In this document: positions 34,228 through 42,069 of the stretch, piece by piece | Layout of the letters: every line of letters starts with the position of its first letter | Numbering within the stretch: the stretch's first letter is position 1 | From: Rhizobium sp. Q54 | Lineage (GTDB): Bacteria > Pseudomonadota > Alphaproteobacteria > SMXS01 | Length of the DNA: 45,024 nucleotides | Assembly (NCBI GenBank): GCA_945907245.1 | Contig: CAMDTB010000026.1 | Span: 1 to 45,024, forward strand | Direction of reading: 5' to 3' | Notes under the pieces: generated by a model | Seen by the model: the letters and a program-made list of their open reading frames with translations, nothing else | What the model was told of the DNA's origin: nothing | Database searches by the model: none | Program-made: the position numbers and the translations under genes

Positions 34228-35466
34228 ATGAGCACCATCACCGACTATGCAGCGGTCGCGGATCCGCGCACCTGGGGCGACGAGCGCCAGCTGCTCGCGC
34301 TGCTCGACGACATGCGCCGCAACGCACCCGTCGCCTGGGTGGAGCCGCCCGGTTTCCGCCCGTTCTGGGCGATCACCAGGCACGCCGACATCATGGAGCT
34401 GGAGCGCCAGAACGACCGCTTCCTGAACGGCCCGCGCGCCGTGCTGCAGAGCATCGAGCAGGAAGAGGCGGTGCGCGCCTTCACCGGCGGCAACCACCTG
34501 CTGCTGCGCACCCTGATCCACATGGACAACCCGGACCACCGTGTGTTCCGCGCCATGACCCAGGAATGGTTCCAGCCGCGCAGCCTCAACAAGCTGCAGG
34601 ACCGCATCGCCGACCTGGCGAGGCGTACGGTCGACCGCATGGCGGGCCAGGGCGGCCGCTGCGACTTCGTCAAGGAAGTGGCCGTCTGGTATCCGCTGCA
34701 CGTCATCATGATGATCCTGGGCGCGCCCGAATCCGACGAGCCGAAGCTGCTGAAGCTGACCCAGGAACTGTTCGGGGCGCAGGATCCCGACATGCAGCGG
34801 ACGTCCGCGCCGGACATGGGCACGGTGCAGGACTTCTTCGCCTATTTCACCGCCATGACCGAGGCGCGCCGCGCCCATCCGCAGGACGATGTGGCGACGG
34901 TGATCGCCAACGCCACCATCGACGGCAGGCCCATCGGCCACCTGGAGGCCATGTCCTACTACATCATCATCGCCACCGCGGGCCACGACACCACCAGTTC
35001 GGCGACGGCGGGTGGCCTGCTCGCGCTGGTCCGCAGCCCGTGGGAACTGGAGAAGCTGAAGGCCGACCCGTCGCTGATCCCGTCGGCGGTGGACGAGATG
35101 ATCCGCTGGACGACGCCGGTGAAGCACTTCATGCGCACGGCGACCGAGGATTACGTCCTGCGCGGCCAGACCATCCGCAAGGGCGACGGGGTAATGCTGC
35201 TCTACCATGCGGCCAACCGGGACGAGGACGCGTTCAAGGCGCCCAACGAGTTCCGCGTCGACCGCGCGCCCAACCGGCACATCGCCTTCGGCTACGGGCC
35301 GCATCTGTGCCTGGGCCAGTTCCTCGCCAAGATGGAGATGCGCGCGCTGTTCGCGGAGCTGATCCCGCGGCTGGACGATGTGGCGATCGACGGCTTCCCC
35401 GCATGGGTCGAGTCCAGTTTCGTCAGCGGCCTGAAGCGCCTGCCGATCAGGTACAGCCTCAAATAG
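34228..35466 (+). CDS. Cytochrome P450
   Basis: A soluble 412-residue bacterial P450. I-helix AGHDTT (251-256), the ExxR motif as EMIR (290-293), the PERF-like region EFRVDRAPNRHIAFGYGPH, and haem-ligand Cys361 in GPHLCLGQFLA are all present, so the enzyme should be active. The overall text (HMDNPDHRVFRAMTQEWF, AYFTAMTEARR) resembles actinobacterial/alphaproteobacterial P450s acting on steroids, terpenes or alkyl chains; substrate is inference. GGGGAGGAACCT gives a strong ribosome site. No ferredoxin gene is adjacent. Its stop lies nine bases before an iron-control element of the next operon. Confidence 0.94.
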   Translation: MSTITDYAAVADPRTWGDERQLLALLDDMRRNAPVAWVEPPGFRPFWAITRHADIMELERQNDRFLNGPRAVLQSIEQEEAVRAFTGGNHLLLRTLIHMDNPDHRVFRAMTQEWFQPRSLNKLQDRIADLARRTVDRMAGQGGRCDFVKEVAVWYPLHVIMMILGAPESDEPKLLKLTQELFGAQDPDMQRTSAPDMGTVQDFFAYFTAMTEARRAHPQDDVATVIANATIDGRPIGHLEAMSYYIIIATAGHDTTSSATAGGLLALVRSPWELEKLKADPSLIPSAVDEMIRWTTPVKHFMRTATEDYVLRGQTIRKGDGVMLLYHAANRDEDAFKAPNEFRVDRAPNRHIAFGYGPHLCLGQFLAKMEMRALFAELIPRLDDVAIDGFPAWVESSFVSGLKRLPIRYSLK

Positions 35467-35474
35467 GCCGTCAC

Positions 35475-35491
35475 CTTAGAATTATTCTAAA
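35475..35491. promoter_or_regulatory. Irr-type iron control element (ICE)
   Basis: The palindrome TTAGAAT-T-ATTCTAA (35476-35490), flanked by C and A, matches the alphaproteobacterial ICE consensus TTTAGAA-N3-TTCTAAA bound by Irr at all but one position. It lies six bases upstream of the -35 box of the DUF2061 promoter, a position that allows either activation or repression. Irr control is inferred from the motif. Confidence 0.65.
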
Positions 35492-35497
35492 TATTTC

Positions 35498-35526
35498 TTG
35501 ACCCGCGCTCCAGGCCGGCCTATGTT
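35498..35526 (+). promoter_or_regulatory. Sigma-70-type promoter of DUF2061-globin operon
   Basis: TTGACC (35498-35503) and TATGTT (35521-35526) are separated by exactly 17 bases, 29 bases before the DUF2061 ATG. The promoter is framed by the ICE palindrome upstream and a Fur-like palindrome across its -10. Confidence 0.65.
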
Positions 35527-35543
35527 GCGAATTACTCGCAACA
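35523..35543. promoter_or_regulatory. Fur-like palindromic operator
   Basis: TGTTGCGA (35523-35530) and TCGCAACA (35536-35543) form perfect eight-base arms around ATTAC. The core TTGCGAATTACTCGCAA differs at one base from the TTGCGAAT-N-ATTCGCAA form common for Fur-family boxes. It covers the -10 and start site, a repressing position. Which Fur-family protein binds is unknown. Confidence 0.55.
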
Positions 35544-35555
35544 GAGTATGCCGCC

Positions 35556-35792
35556 ATGACACGGGACCTGACCAAGACCGCCACCTTCGCCGCCCTGCAC
35601 TTCACCGTGGGCTTCGCGGTGACCTATGCCTTCACCGGCTCGGTCGCGATCGCGACCGGCGTGGCGCTGGTCGAGCCGGCGGTGAACACGGTGGTGTTCT
35701 TCTTCCACGAGCGCGCCTGGCGCACCGCCGACCGGAAGGCGCAACGCGGCGCCGACACGGTCACGCTGGGCGGCCACGCCCACGGCTTCTGA
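35556..35792 (+). CDS. DUF2061 family small membrane protein
   Basis: A 78-residue protein with two membrane helices (about 12-28 and 32-50). The text KTATFAALHFTVGFAVTYAFTG, VALVEPAVNTVVFFFHERAW is typical of DUF2061 (a helix pair followed by a histidine in HERAW). Function is unknown. The ATG is decided by position after the promoter; the ribosome site is weak. It is the first gene of a probable operon with the globin-like gene 74 bases downstream, under putative iron control. Confidence 0.82.
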   Translation: MTRDLTKTATFAALHFTVGFAVTYAFTGSVAIATGVALVEPAVNTVVFFFHERAWRTADRKAQRGADTVTLGGHAHGF

Positions 35793-35866
35793 AGCCGTTT
35801 GATCGCCGTCAATGCAGCGGCGCCCTGGCCGGCGTTCAATGCCCCGTCAACCAAGGGGAACCTGTC

Positions 35867-36238
35867 ATGTCCATGCTTGCGGATATCGGCGGCACCGAGG
35901 GCCTGCACCAGGCATCGGACGCCTTTTTCACCCACGCCCGGGCGCACCCGGCGGTCAGGGCCTATTTCGAGGCCGTCGACGGCCCGAGCATGCGAGCCGG
36001 CATCGAGGAGGCGCTGCGCGCCCACCTGGATTTCGAACCGGACGAGGTTCCCCAGGCCATGGCGCGCGCCCACGAGGCGCTCGTCGGCAAAGGCTTGAGC
36101 AATGCCGAGTTCGACGCCTTGTACGACATCTATCACGAGACTCTGAGCGAGGCCGGCGTGCCGGGCGGGATGCTGTACGGCTTCCTCGAGGCGTTCGAGG
36201 ATCTGCGCGGCGCGCTGGTGGCGAAGCAACCGGCCTGA
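35867..36238 (+). CDS. Truncated-globin-like protein (group 1)
   Basis: A 123-residue all-helical protein with the layout of group 1 truncated haemoglobins: IGGTEGLHQASDAFF (A/B helices), HPAVRAYFEAVD (C-E), a candidate proximal His69 in ARAHEAL, and EFDALYDIYHETLSEAGVP with a closing helix. Sequence match is moderate, so haem binding needs testing. It would bind O2 or NO in the cytoplasm. An AAGGGGAA ribosome site lies seven bases before ATG 35867. It follows DUF2061 in the iron-box operon. Confidence 0.75.
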   Translation: MSMLADIGGTEGLHQASDAFFTHARAHPAVRAYFEAVDGPSMRAGIEEALRAHLDFEPDEVPQAMARAHEALVGKGLSNAEFDALYDIYHETLSEAGVPGGMLYGFLEAFEDLRGALVAKQPA

Positions 36239-36258
36239 CGCCCGGAAATCCGGGTGGA

Positions 36259-37254
36259 CTACGCTCCCGGATCGAGAGCGCCCGAACCGGCGCCGGGGAT
36301 CAGTCCGGGCATCCAGGTATCGAAGTAAGACGACAGCTTGCCATAATTGTTGTCCTCCATGGTTACCTCCTTGCCGAGCAGGCAGGCCAGGATGACCGCG
36401 TGAAGGCGGTCGGCGCGTATACGCGCCTTGGTCCTGAAGTGGGCCGCGGCTCGAGCGATCAGGCGGTCCCGGTGTCCTCGCCACATCCCCATCAGCAGCG
36501 CCTGCAGCGCCGCGCTGGGATTGAGCCTGAAGGCATGTCTCTGCATGCGGAAGAGCGACCGGTCCCTCGGCGTTAGAATGTCCTGCCAGTCCACTCCCCC
36601 AGGCGCCAATTCAAGCCGAGCGGCCTCCTGATCCGTGCGGCGAAAGACCAGCTCCCCATGGCCGGCCGCATCCGCTCCGAAGGTGGGTCCCGACCGCCAG
36701 AGATAATGCGCGGCGTCCGGCGCGGTCCGGCATGGCACGCCCATATGCCGCTCCGCCAGCTTCCGCGACGTCTCGTCCCGCACGAACAGGGTGCAATCCG
36801 GATGATCCCGATATGCAGCACCGCATGCAGCGGCGTTTTGCATATTCCGGAAATGGACTGTCTGCGGAAAGATCACGACCCGGTTATGCGGGAATCGCCG
36901 CAGGACATCCTGTCTGACCGACTCGTGCTCCGGCCATAGATCGCCGAGATTGCCGCCGCCATGCAGCAACAGAACGTGACGGTCCGTGACCGCGTCGAGA
37001 AAGCGCGCATAGTCCTTGGAACTGAAGCAGTGGGTCACCCGCCGCCCATGCCGGGCGAGAAGACTTTCGGTCCCGGCGAAAATCAGCAGATCGCCGACGT
37101 TCAGATGCATGGGAATGTCCAGATAGATGACCGGAGACTCCGCAGGGATCGTCTCGGTCAGCGCATCCAACCGCCGTTTAAGGGCGTCCATCGCCGCGGT
37201 CCGGTCACGGATGCGCGATCCGCCCGTCTGATGGAATGTTTCCGGACCAGTCAC
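36259..37254 (-). CDS. Polysaccharide pyruvyl transferase family protein
   Basis: The protein (about 331 residues from GTG 37254) contains PMHLNVGDLLIFAGTE, LLLHGGGNLGDLWPEHESVRQDV, VVIFPQTVHF and CTLFVRDETSRKLAER, the conserved blocks of the WcaK/ExoV/PssM-type pyruvyl transferases, which add pyruvate ketals to exopolysaccharide sugars. The start is uncertain: TTG 37320 adjoins the upstream stop, GTG 37254 has GGAGGG about ten bases upstream, and ATG 37191 matches where homology begins. It follows pdeM on the same strand. No other exopolysaccharide gene is adjacent. Confidence 0.85.
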   Translation of the reverse strand: MTGPETFHQTGGSRIRDRTAAMDALKRRLDALTETIPAESPVIYLDIPMHLNVGDLLIFAGTESLLARHGRRVTHCFSSKDYARFLDAVTDRHVLLLHGGGNLGDLWPEHESVRQDVLRRFPHNRVVIFPQTVHFRNMQNAAACGAAYRDHPDCTLFVRDETSRKLAERHMGVPCRTAPDAAHYLWRSGPTFGADAAGHGELVFRRTDQEAARLELAPGGVDWQDILTPRDRSLFRMQRHAFRLNPSAALQALLMGMWRGHRDRLIARAAAHFRTKARIRADRLHAVILACLLGKEVTMEDNNYGKLSSYFDTWMPGLIPGAGSGALDPGA

Positions 37255-37323
37255 TCGGTCGCTGCCCTCCGACACGATGAACCCGCGACGATTAAGCGCG
37301 AAAGGGACGCGCGCATGCAACCG

Positions 37324-38022
37324 TTACGATAGCTTCCCGCTCGCCACCGGATAAACCCGGTCCCGCCCGATCATCCATGCGTGGAAGCGCGGGGCGAGCA
37401 GGCCGGCGAAGGCGGGGTCACGGACGTCGAGGCCGCCGGTATAAGCGCCGAATGACGGCAGGATCAGCCGGCTGCCGTCCGTGACGAAGCAGCGGCGGCG
37501 CAGGCCGCGCCCGCGCACCGTCACCCGTGCCGCCGGATGCAGATGGCCGGCGACCTCGCCCGGCTGGTCGCCCTGTTGCGGCAGATGGCGGAAGGTGAGC
37601 GGTCCGCAAGCCAGCATGGCGACGCACCATCCGCCCAGGTTCTCGGGCGGCTTGGGGTCGTGATTGCCCTCGATCCAGTACCAGTCGCGGCCTCCGGTCA
37701 GCGCCCGGATGGAGGCCAGTTCGTCGATTCCCAGCCGTCCGGCGGCGCCCAGGTCGTGGAAGCTGTCGCCGAGCGCGATCACGGTTTTCGGCCGGTAGAC
37801 CGCGCAGGCAGCCTCGAGCCGCGCCAGGGTTTCGCGGGTGTCGTAGGGCGGCAGCAGCACGCCGCGCCGCGCGGCGAATGACGATCCCTTCTCGAAATGC
37901 AGGTCGGCGACGACGAGCAGCCGTTCCTCCGGCCACCACGCCGCGCCCGACCGGTCGAACACCAGCCCGGCGCCGTTGACCAAGGCCGTCGCCAGCTCGC
38001 CCGCCGCCGCTGCTTCAGCCAT
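37324..38022 (-). CDS. pdeM: Ligase-associated DNA damage response endonuclease PdeM
   Basis: A 232-residue calcineurin-like metallophosphoesterase. Metal ligands are visible in ADLHFEKG (Asp40, His42), GDSFHD (Asp86), GNHDPK (119-124) and GHLHP (159-163). In many proteobacteria this gene is fixed next to the Lhr-like helicase, exonuclease and ATP-ligase, as here, and is named PdeM. Its start overlaps the helicase stop by eight bases, so the two are translationally coupled. The substrate is presumed to be DNA or an RNA/DNA end. Confidence 0.94.
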   Translation of the reverse strand: MAEAAAAGELATALVNGAGLVFDRSGAAWWPEERLLVVADLHFEKGSSFAARRGVLLPPYDTRETLARLEAACAVYRPKTVIALGDSFHDLGAAGRLGIDELASIRALTGGRDWYWIEGNHDPKPPENLGGWCVAMLACGPLTFRHLPQQGDQPGEVAGHLHPAARVTVRGRGLRRRCFVTDGSRLILPSFGAYTGGLDVRDPAFAGLLAPRFHAWMIGRDRVYPVASGKLS

Positions 38023-40555
38023 TCAGGATCTCCATGAACTCGTCCGCCACTTCCGCCAGCAAATCCTCGTTCGCCTCGCCACCGATCGATTCCCGGCCGA
38101 TTTCCATCATCAACGGCACCGCCAGCGGCGAGATCTGCGCCAGCGTGCGATGCAGGATGCGCCCGGCCGGCCGAATCCGCTCCAGCAGCTGGCGCATGCG
38201 CGCCAGGTCGAGCAGGCCCGCCGACACGTCCTCGCGGGTCGCCTGCAACAGGATATGGTCGGGCTCGTGCCGTCCCAACACCTCATAGATGAGATCCGAG
38301 TTCACCATCATCTGCCGGCCGGTCTTCTCGTGGCCCGGATGCCGCCGATCGATCAGGCCGGCGATGGTGGCACAGGTGCGGAAGGTGCGCTTCAGCAGGT
38401 TGGAATCCGCCATCCACGCGTCGAGCCCGTCGCCGACGCCCTCGTCGGAGAACAGAAGGTGCATGTCCAACCGGGACATGTCGCCCAGCGCCCAGACGGT
38501 GAGCGCGTAGTCGTTGGCCATGAAGCCCATGGGCCGCATCCGCATCTTCTCGAGCCGCTGGGTCAGCAGCATGCCGAGGGTCTGGTGCGCGAGGCGTCCC
38601 TCGAACGGATAGCACGCGAGATAGTGGCGCGATCCGCGCGGAAACGTCTCGACCAGCATCTGCTCGGCCTTGGGGATCGACGACTTGGCGCGCTGGAGAT
38701 CCAGCCACCAGCTCACCTGGCCCGGCAGGAAGCGCCACTGTTCCGGATCGGCCAGCAGGGCGCGGACGCGGGAGGCGAGGAACGTCGATAGCGGGAACTT
38801 GCCGCCCATGTAGGACGGCACCATGGGCTCCTTCTCCTCGGTCTTCGAGGCATAGGCCTCGTTCTCGGCCATGCCCTCGAAGCGCCAGACCTGCCCGGCG
38901 AACAGGAAGGTGTCGCCGGGGCGGAGCTGCTCGATGAACCATTCCTCGACCTCGCCGATGTGGAACCCGGCGCGGCCGACCGGCTTGCCCGCCACATGGG
39001 TGACCTGGGGCGCGGCGCCGGTCCCGCGCGCCTTGCCGCCGCGCCGGATGGAGCGGAGCTTGATCATCGGCGCCTCGACGATGGTGCCCACGTTCAGCCG
39101 GTATTGCTGCGCCGCCTTGCGCGAGGCGATGGTGTAGCGGCCGTCGGCCAGCCGTTCCAGCTTGTGGTACTGCTCGTAGCGGCGCAGCGCATAGCCGCCG
39201 GTCGCCGCGAAGTCGACGACCCGCTCGACGGTCTGGCGATCGAGATGAGCGTAGGGCGCGGCCGCGGTGATCTCCTCGTAGAGCGTGTCCATGTCGAACG
39301 GCTCGGCGCAGCCGCGGCCGACCACATGCTGGGCCAGCACGTCGAGGCCGCCGGGGCGCGGCAGGTCGCCGTCCTGGATACCCTCCTCGACGGCCTGCTT
39401 GGCGGCGACGCATTCCAGCACCTCGAACCGGTTGGTGGGCACGAACAGCGCCTGCGACGGCTCGTCCAGCCGGTGGTTGGAGCGGCCGATCCGCTGCATC
39501 ATGCGCGACGAGCCCTTGGGTGCGCCGAGCTGGATGACCAGGTCGATGGCGCCCCAGTCGACGCCCAGCTCCAGCGTCGAGGTACAGACGACGGCCCGCA
39601 GCTTCCCCAGGGTCATGGCCTGCTCGACCTTGCGCCGCTGCTCCACCGACAGCGAGCCGTGATGCAGCGCGATGGGCAGGTTCTCGTCGTTCATCTGCCA
39701 CAGCGCCTGGAAGCTGGCCTCGGCCTGCGAGCGGGTGTTGACGAACAGCAACGCCGAGCGCACCGCCTTGATCGCGGCCATGATGTCGGGCATGGCGTAG
39801 GCGCCGCGGTGGCCGGCCCACGGAATCCGCTCGCGGGTCCGCAGGATGGCGACCTCGGGCGCCGCGCCCGTATCGGCCACCACCAGATCGGCCATGCGTT
39901 CGTGGCCGACGAACTGTGGCACCAGGTACCGCCGCAGCCGGTCCGGATCGGCGACCGTGGCGGACAGGCCGACGCGCCTTGCCCGCGGGGCGATGCTCGC
40001 CAGGCGGCCGAGGCCCAACGCCAGCAGGTCGCCGCGCTTGGTGTTCTCGATGGCGTGCAGCTCGTCGAGCACGATGGTGCGCAGCCCGCCGAACAGGTCG
40101 CCCGCGTCCTTGTGCGACAGCAGCAGGGCGAGCTGTTCGGGCGTGGTGAGCAATATGTCAGGCGGATCGCGGCGCTGGCGCGCACGCTTCTCGATGGGCG
40201 TGTCGCCGGTGCGGGTCTCGATCCGCACGCCCAGCCTCATCTCCTTCGACGGCGCCTCCAGATTGCGGGCGATGTCGACGGCGAGCGCCTTGAGCGGCGA
40301 GATGTAGAGCGTGTTCAGCCCGCGCCGGCGCTCGGCGGGCGGACCCTGCAGCTCGTGGTACAGCTCGATCAGCGGCGGCAGGAAACCGGCCAGCGTCTTG
40401 CCCGCGCCCGTCGGCGCGACCAGCAGCGCCGAGCGGCCCGTCTCCGCCAGGTCGAGCAATTCCTGCTGATGCCGCCTGATCGCCCAGCCGCGCGCGGCGA
40501 ACCAGTCCCGGAAGACGGGCGGCAGCGACACGGGCAGCGGGTACGACGAATCCAT
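38015..40555 (-). CDS. Ligase-associated Lhr-type DEXH helicase
   Basis: An 846-residue superfamily 2 helicase of the Lhr type. Motif I APTGAGKT (47-54), motif II DELH (164-167), motif III SATV, then NTRSQAEASFQALW, STLELGVDWG and QRIGRSNH (motifs V-VI). After these come the winged-helix and Lhr-core domains (GDTFLFAGQVWRFEG, MGGKFPLS). Length matches the 'ligase-associated DNA damage response DEXH box helicase'. The ATG is immediately preceded by a region with a LexA-type box at 40576-40590, suggesting SOS induction. It is divergent from the HTH-exonuclease-ligase arm. Confidence 0.96.
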   Translation of the reverse strand: MDSSYPLPVSLPPVFRDWFAARGWAIRRHQQELLDLAETGRSALLVAPTGAGKTLAGFLPPLIELYHELQGPPAERRRGLNTLYISPLKALAVDIARNLEAPSKEMRLGVRIETRTGDTPIEKRARQRRDPPDILLTTPEQLALLLSHKDAGDLFGGLRTIVLDELHAIENTKRGDLLALGLGRLASIAPRARRVGLSATVADPDRLRRYLVPQFVGHERMADLVVADTGAAPEVAILRTRERIPWAGHRGAYAMPDIMAAIKAVRSALLFVNTRSQAEASFQALWQMNDENLPIALHHGSLSVEQRRKVEQAMTLGKLRAVVCTSTLELGVDWGAIDLVIQLGAPKGSSRMMQRIGRSNHRLDEPSQALFVPTNRFEVLECVAAKQAVEEGIQDGDLPRPGGLDVLAQHVVGRGCAEPFDMDTLYEEITAAAPYAHLDRQTVERVVDFAATGGYALRRYEQYHKLERLADGRYTIASRKAAQQYRLNVGTIVEAPMIKLRSIRRGGKARGTGAAPQVTHVAGKPVGRAGFHIGEVEEWFIEQLRPGDTFLFAGQVWRFEGMAENEAYASKTEEKEPMVPSYMGGKFPLSTFLASRVRALLADPEQWRFLPGQVSWWLDLQRAKSSIPKAEQMLVETFPRGSRHYLACYPFEGRLAHQTLGMLLTQRLEKMRMRPMGFMANDYALTVWALGDMSRLDMHLLFSDEGVGDGLDAWMADSNLLKRTFRTCATIAGLIDRRHPGHEKTGRQMMVNSDLIYEVLGRHEPDHILLQATREDVSAGLLDLARMRQLLERIRPAGRILHRTLAQISPLAVPLMMEIGRESIGGEANEDLLAEVADEFMEILNG

Positions 40556-40575
40556 GTTGCGAATCTAACCGAACG

Positions 40576-40590
40576 GAACAGAATAAGAAC
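40576..40590. promoter_or_regulatory. LexA-type SOS box (GTTC-N7-GTTC)
   Basis: On the minus strand GTTC-TTATTCT-GTTC matches exactly the alphaproteobacterial LexA consensus GTTC-N7-GTTC. It lies 20 bases before the helicase ATG and 64 bases before the divergent HTH gene, so it could control both arms. Flanking arms GCGAATCT (40559-40566) and AGATTCGC (40595-40602) add an outer inverted repeat around it. Confidence 0.75.
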
Positions 40591-40654
40591 AATAAGATTC
40601 GCTGTCGGGCCTCGATGATCTATATCGCTGCGTATTGGGAGCGAGGAGCAAAAG

Positions 40655-40990
40655 ATGCGGGAAGGGACGTCACCCGGAGAGGTCTTGCTGGAGGAGTTCA
40701 TGCTGCCTCTCGGGCTTTCTGTAGACGTCGTCGCGGAGCATTTGCGTGTCAAACCGAGCCAGGTCGCGGCGATCATCGACGGAACTTCTCCGATGACACC
40801 GGAAATGGCACACCGACTGGGTTGCGGGTTCCTGACGCTGCCTCTTTTCTGGCTGAGCCTGGATTACTGGCGGGATCCTGGGGAGGGTAGGACGGCAGAC
40901 GTTCCAATGGACACACTGCCCGAGGAGGCCGCGATTGAAATAGCGCGATCCGTCCGTCCCTTCCAAACCAGGATACTTAGGTCCCGCTAG
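40655..40990 (+). CDS. HigA-like/XRE family HTH protein without a toxin partner
   Basis: A 111-residue DNA-binding protein. SPGEVLLEEFMLPLGLSVDVVAEHLRVKPSQVAAIIDG is the helix-turn-helix opening of HigA-type antitoxins, followed by MTPEMAHRLGCGF and FWLSLDYWRD. The last ~40 residues are a charged tail. A GGAG site precedes the ATG by seven bases. No higB-sized frame lies upstream (only 99 bases to the helicase) or downstream, where the exonuclease begins after 14 bases. It probably acts as a regulator of the repair operon, perhaps of itself; inference from position. Confidence 0.82.
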   Translation: MREGTSPGEVLLEEFMLPLGLSVDVVAEHLRVKPSQVAAIIDGTSPMTPEMAHRLGCGFLTLPLFWLSLDYWRDPGEGRTADVPMDTLPEEAAIEIARSVRPFQTRILRSR

Positions 40991-41004
40991 GCGTTCCCAC
41001 CTTC

Positions 41005-42069
41005 ATGAAAGCCTTCACCGACATCGTCTGCCCGACGCCGAAGGGCCTCTATTGCCCGCCGGGCGATTTCTATATCGACCCGACGCGCGCAACGGAGCGG
41101 GCGGTGGTGACCCACGGCCATTCGGACCATGCCCGCGCAGGGCACGGCTCGGTGCTGGCGACGAAGGAGACGCTGGCTATCATGGGCGCGCGCTACGGCG
41201 CGGATTTCACGCCGTCGCAGCAGGCTGCCCGTTACGGAGAAAAACACCGGATCGGTGACGCCACGGTCTGGCTGTCGCCTGCCGGGCATGTGCTGGGCAG
41301 CGCGCAGGCGGTGATCGAGGCGCACGGGCGGCGCATCGTCGTCTCCGGCGACTATAAGCGGCGGCCCGATCCGACATGCGCGCCGTTCGAGCCGGTGTCC
41401 TGCGACGTGTTCATCACCGAGGCGACCTTCGGCCTGCCTGTGTTCCGCCATCCCGACGACGGCAAGGAAGTGGCCAAGGCGCTGCACATGCTGGAGGTGT
41501 TTCCGGAACGCTGCGTGCTGATCGGCGCCTATGCGCTGGGCAAGGCGCAGCGGATCATCACGCTGCTGCGCCAGGGCGGCTACGACGCGCCCGTCTATAT
41601 CCACGGCGCCATGGAGAAGCTCTGCGCGCTCTATGAAAGCCTGGGCGTGGAACTGGGCGAGCTGCGGCTGACCAAGGACGCAGTCAAGGGCGAGATGATG
41701 GGCAAGGTGATCGTCGCGCCGCCCTCGGCGCTGGGCGACCGCTGGAGCCGGCGGCTGCCCGAGCCGGTGAACGCCTTCGCCAGCGGCTGGATGCGGGTGC
41801 GCGCCCGGGCGCGGCAGGGCGGCATCGAACTGCCGCTGGTCATCTCCGACCACGCCGACTGGGACGAGCTGACCGCCACCCTGCTGGAGCTGTCGCCGCA
41901 GGAAGTGTGGGTGACCCATGGCCGCGAGGAGCCGCTGGTGCACTGGGCCGGGCTGAACGGCCTGAAGGTCCGGCCGCTGCATCTGGCGGGTTACGACGAG
42001 GAGGACGGTGAGGGACCGCAGGGCGACAACCTGAAATCCGCCGAAGACGCCGCCGGAGAGCCCGCGTGA
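41005..42069 (+). CDS. Ligase-associated DNA exonuclease (metallo-beta-lactamase/beta-CASP-like)
   Basis: A 354-residue metallo-hydrolase. The zinc motif HGHSDHA (37-43) follows the first strands, with later ligands in PAGHVLGSAQ, VVSGDYKR and ISDHADWDEL, and VWVTHGREEPL at the end, giving the MBL plus beta-CASP layout of SNM1/LigExo-type DNA exonucleases. It is part of the conserved ligase-associated cassette and overlaps the ligase start as GTGA. It starts 14 bases after the HTH gene, so the three form one operon. It presumably trims DNA ends before sealing. Confidence 0.95.
   Translation: MKAFTDIVCPTPKGLYCPPGDFYIDPTRATERAVVTHGHSDHARAGHGSVLATKETLAIMGARYGADFTPSQQAARYGEKHRIGDATVWLSPAGHVLGSAQAVIEAHGRRIVVSGDYKRRPDPTCAPFEPVSCDVFITEATFGLPVFRHPDDGKEVAKALHMLEVFPERCVLIGAYALGKAQRIITLLRQGGYDAPVYIHGAMEKLCALYESLGVELGELRLTKDAVKGEMMGKVIVAPPSALGDRWSRRLPEPVNAFASGWMRVRARARQGGIELPLVISDHADWDELTATLLELSPQEVWVTHGREEPLVHWAGLNGLKVRPLHLAGYDEEDGEGPQGDNLKSAEDAAGEPA

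Noticed and set aside
40556-40654. A higB toxin gene before the HigA-like gene
   Set aside because: Only 99 bases separate the helicase and HTH starts, and no frame of toxin size exists on either strand there.
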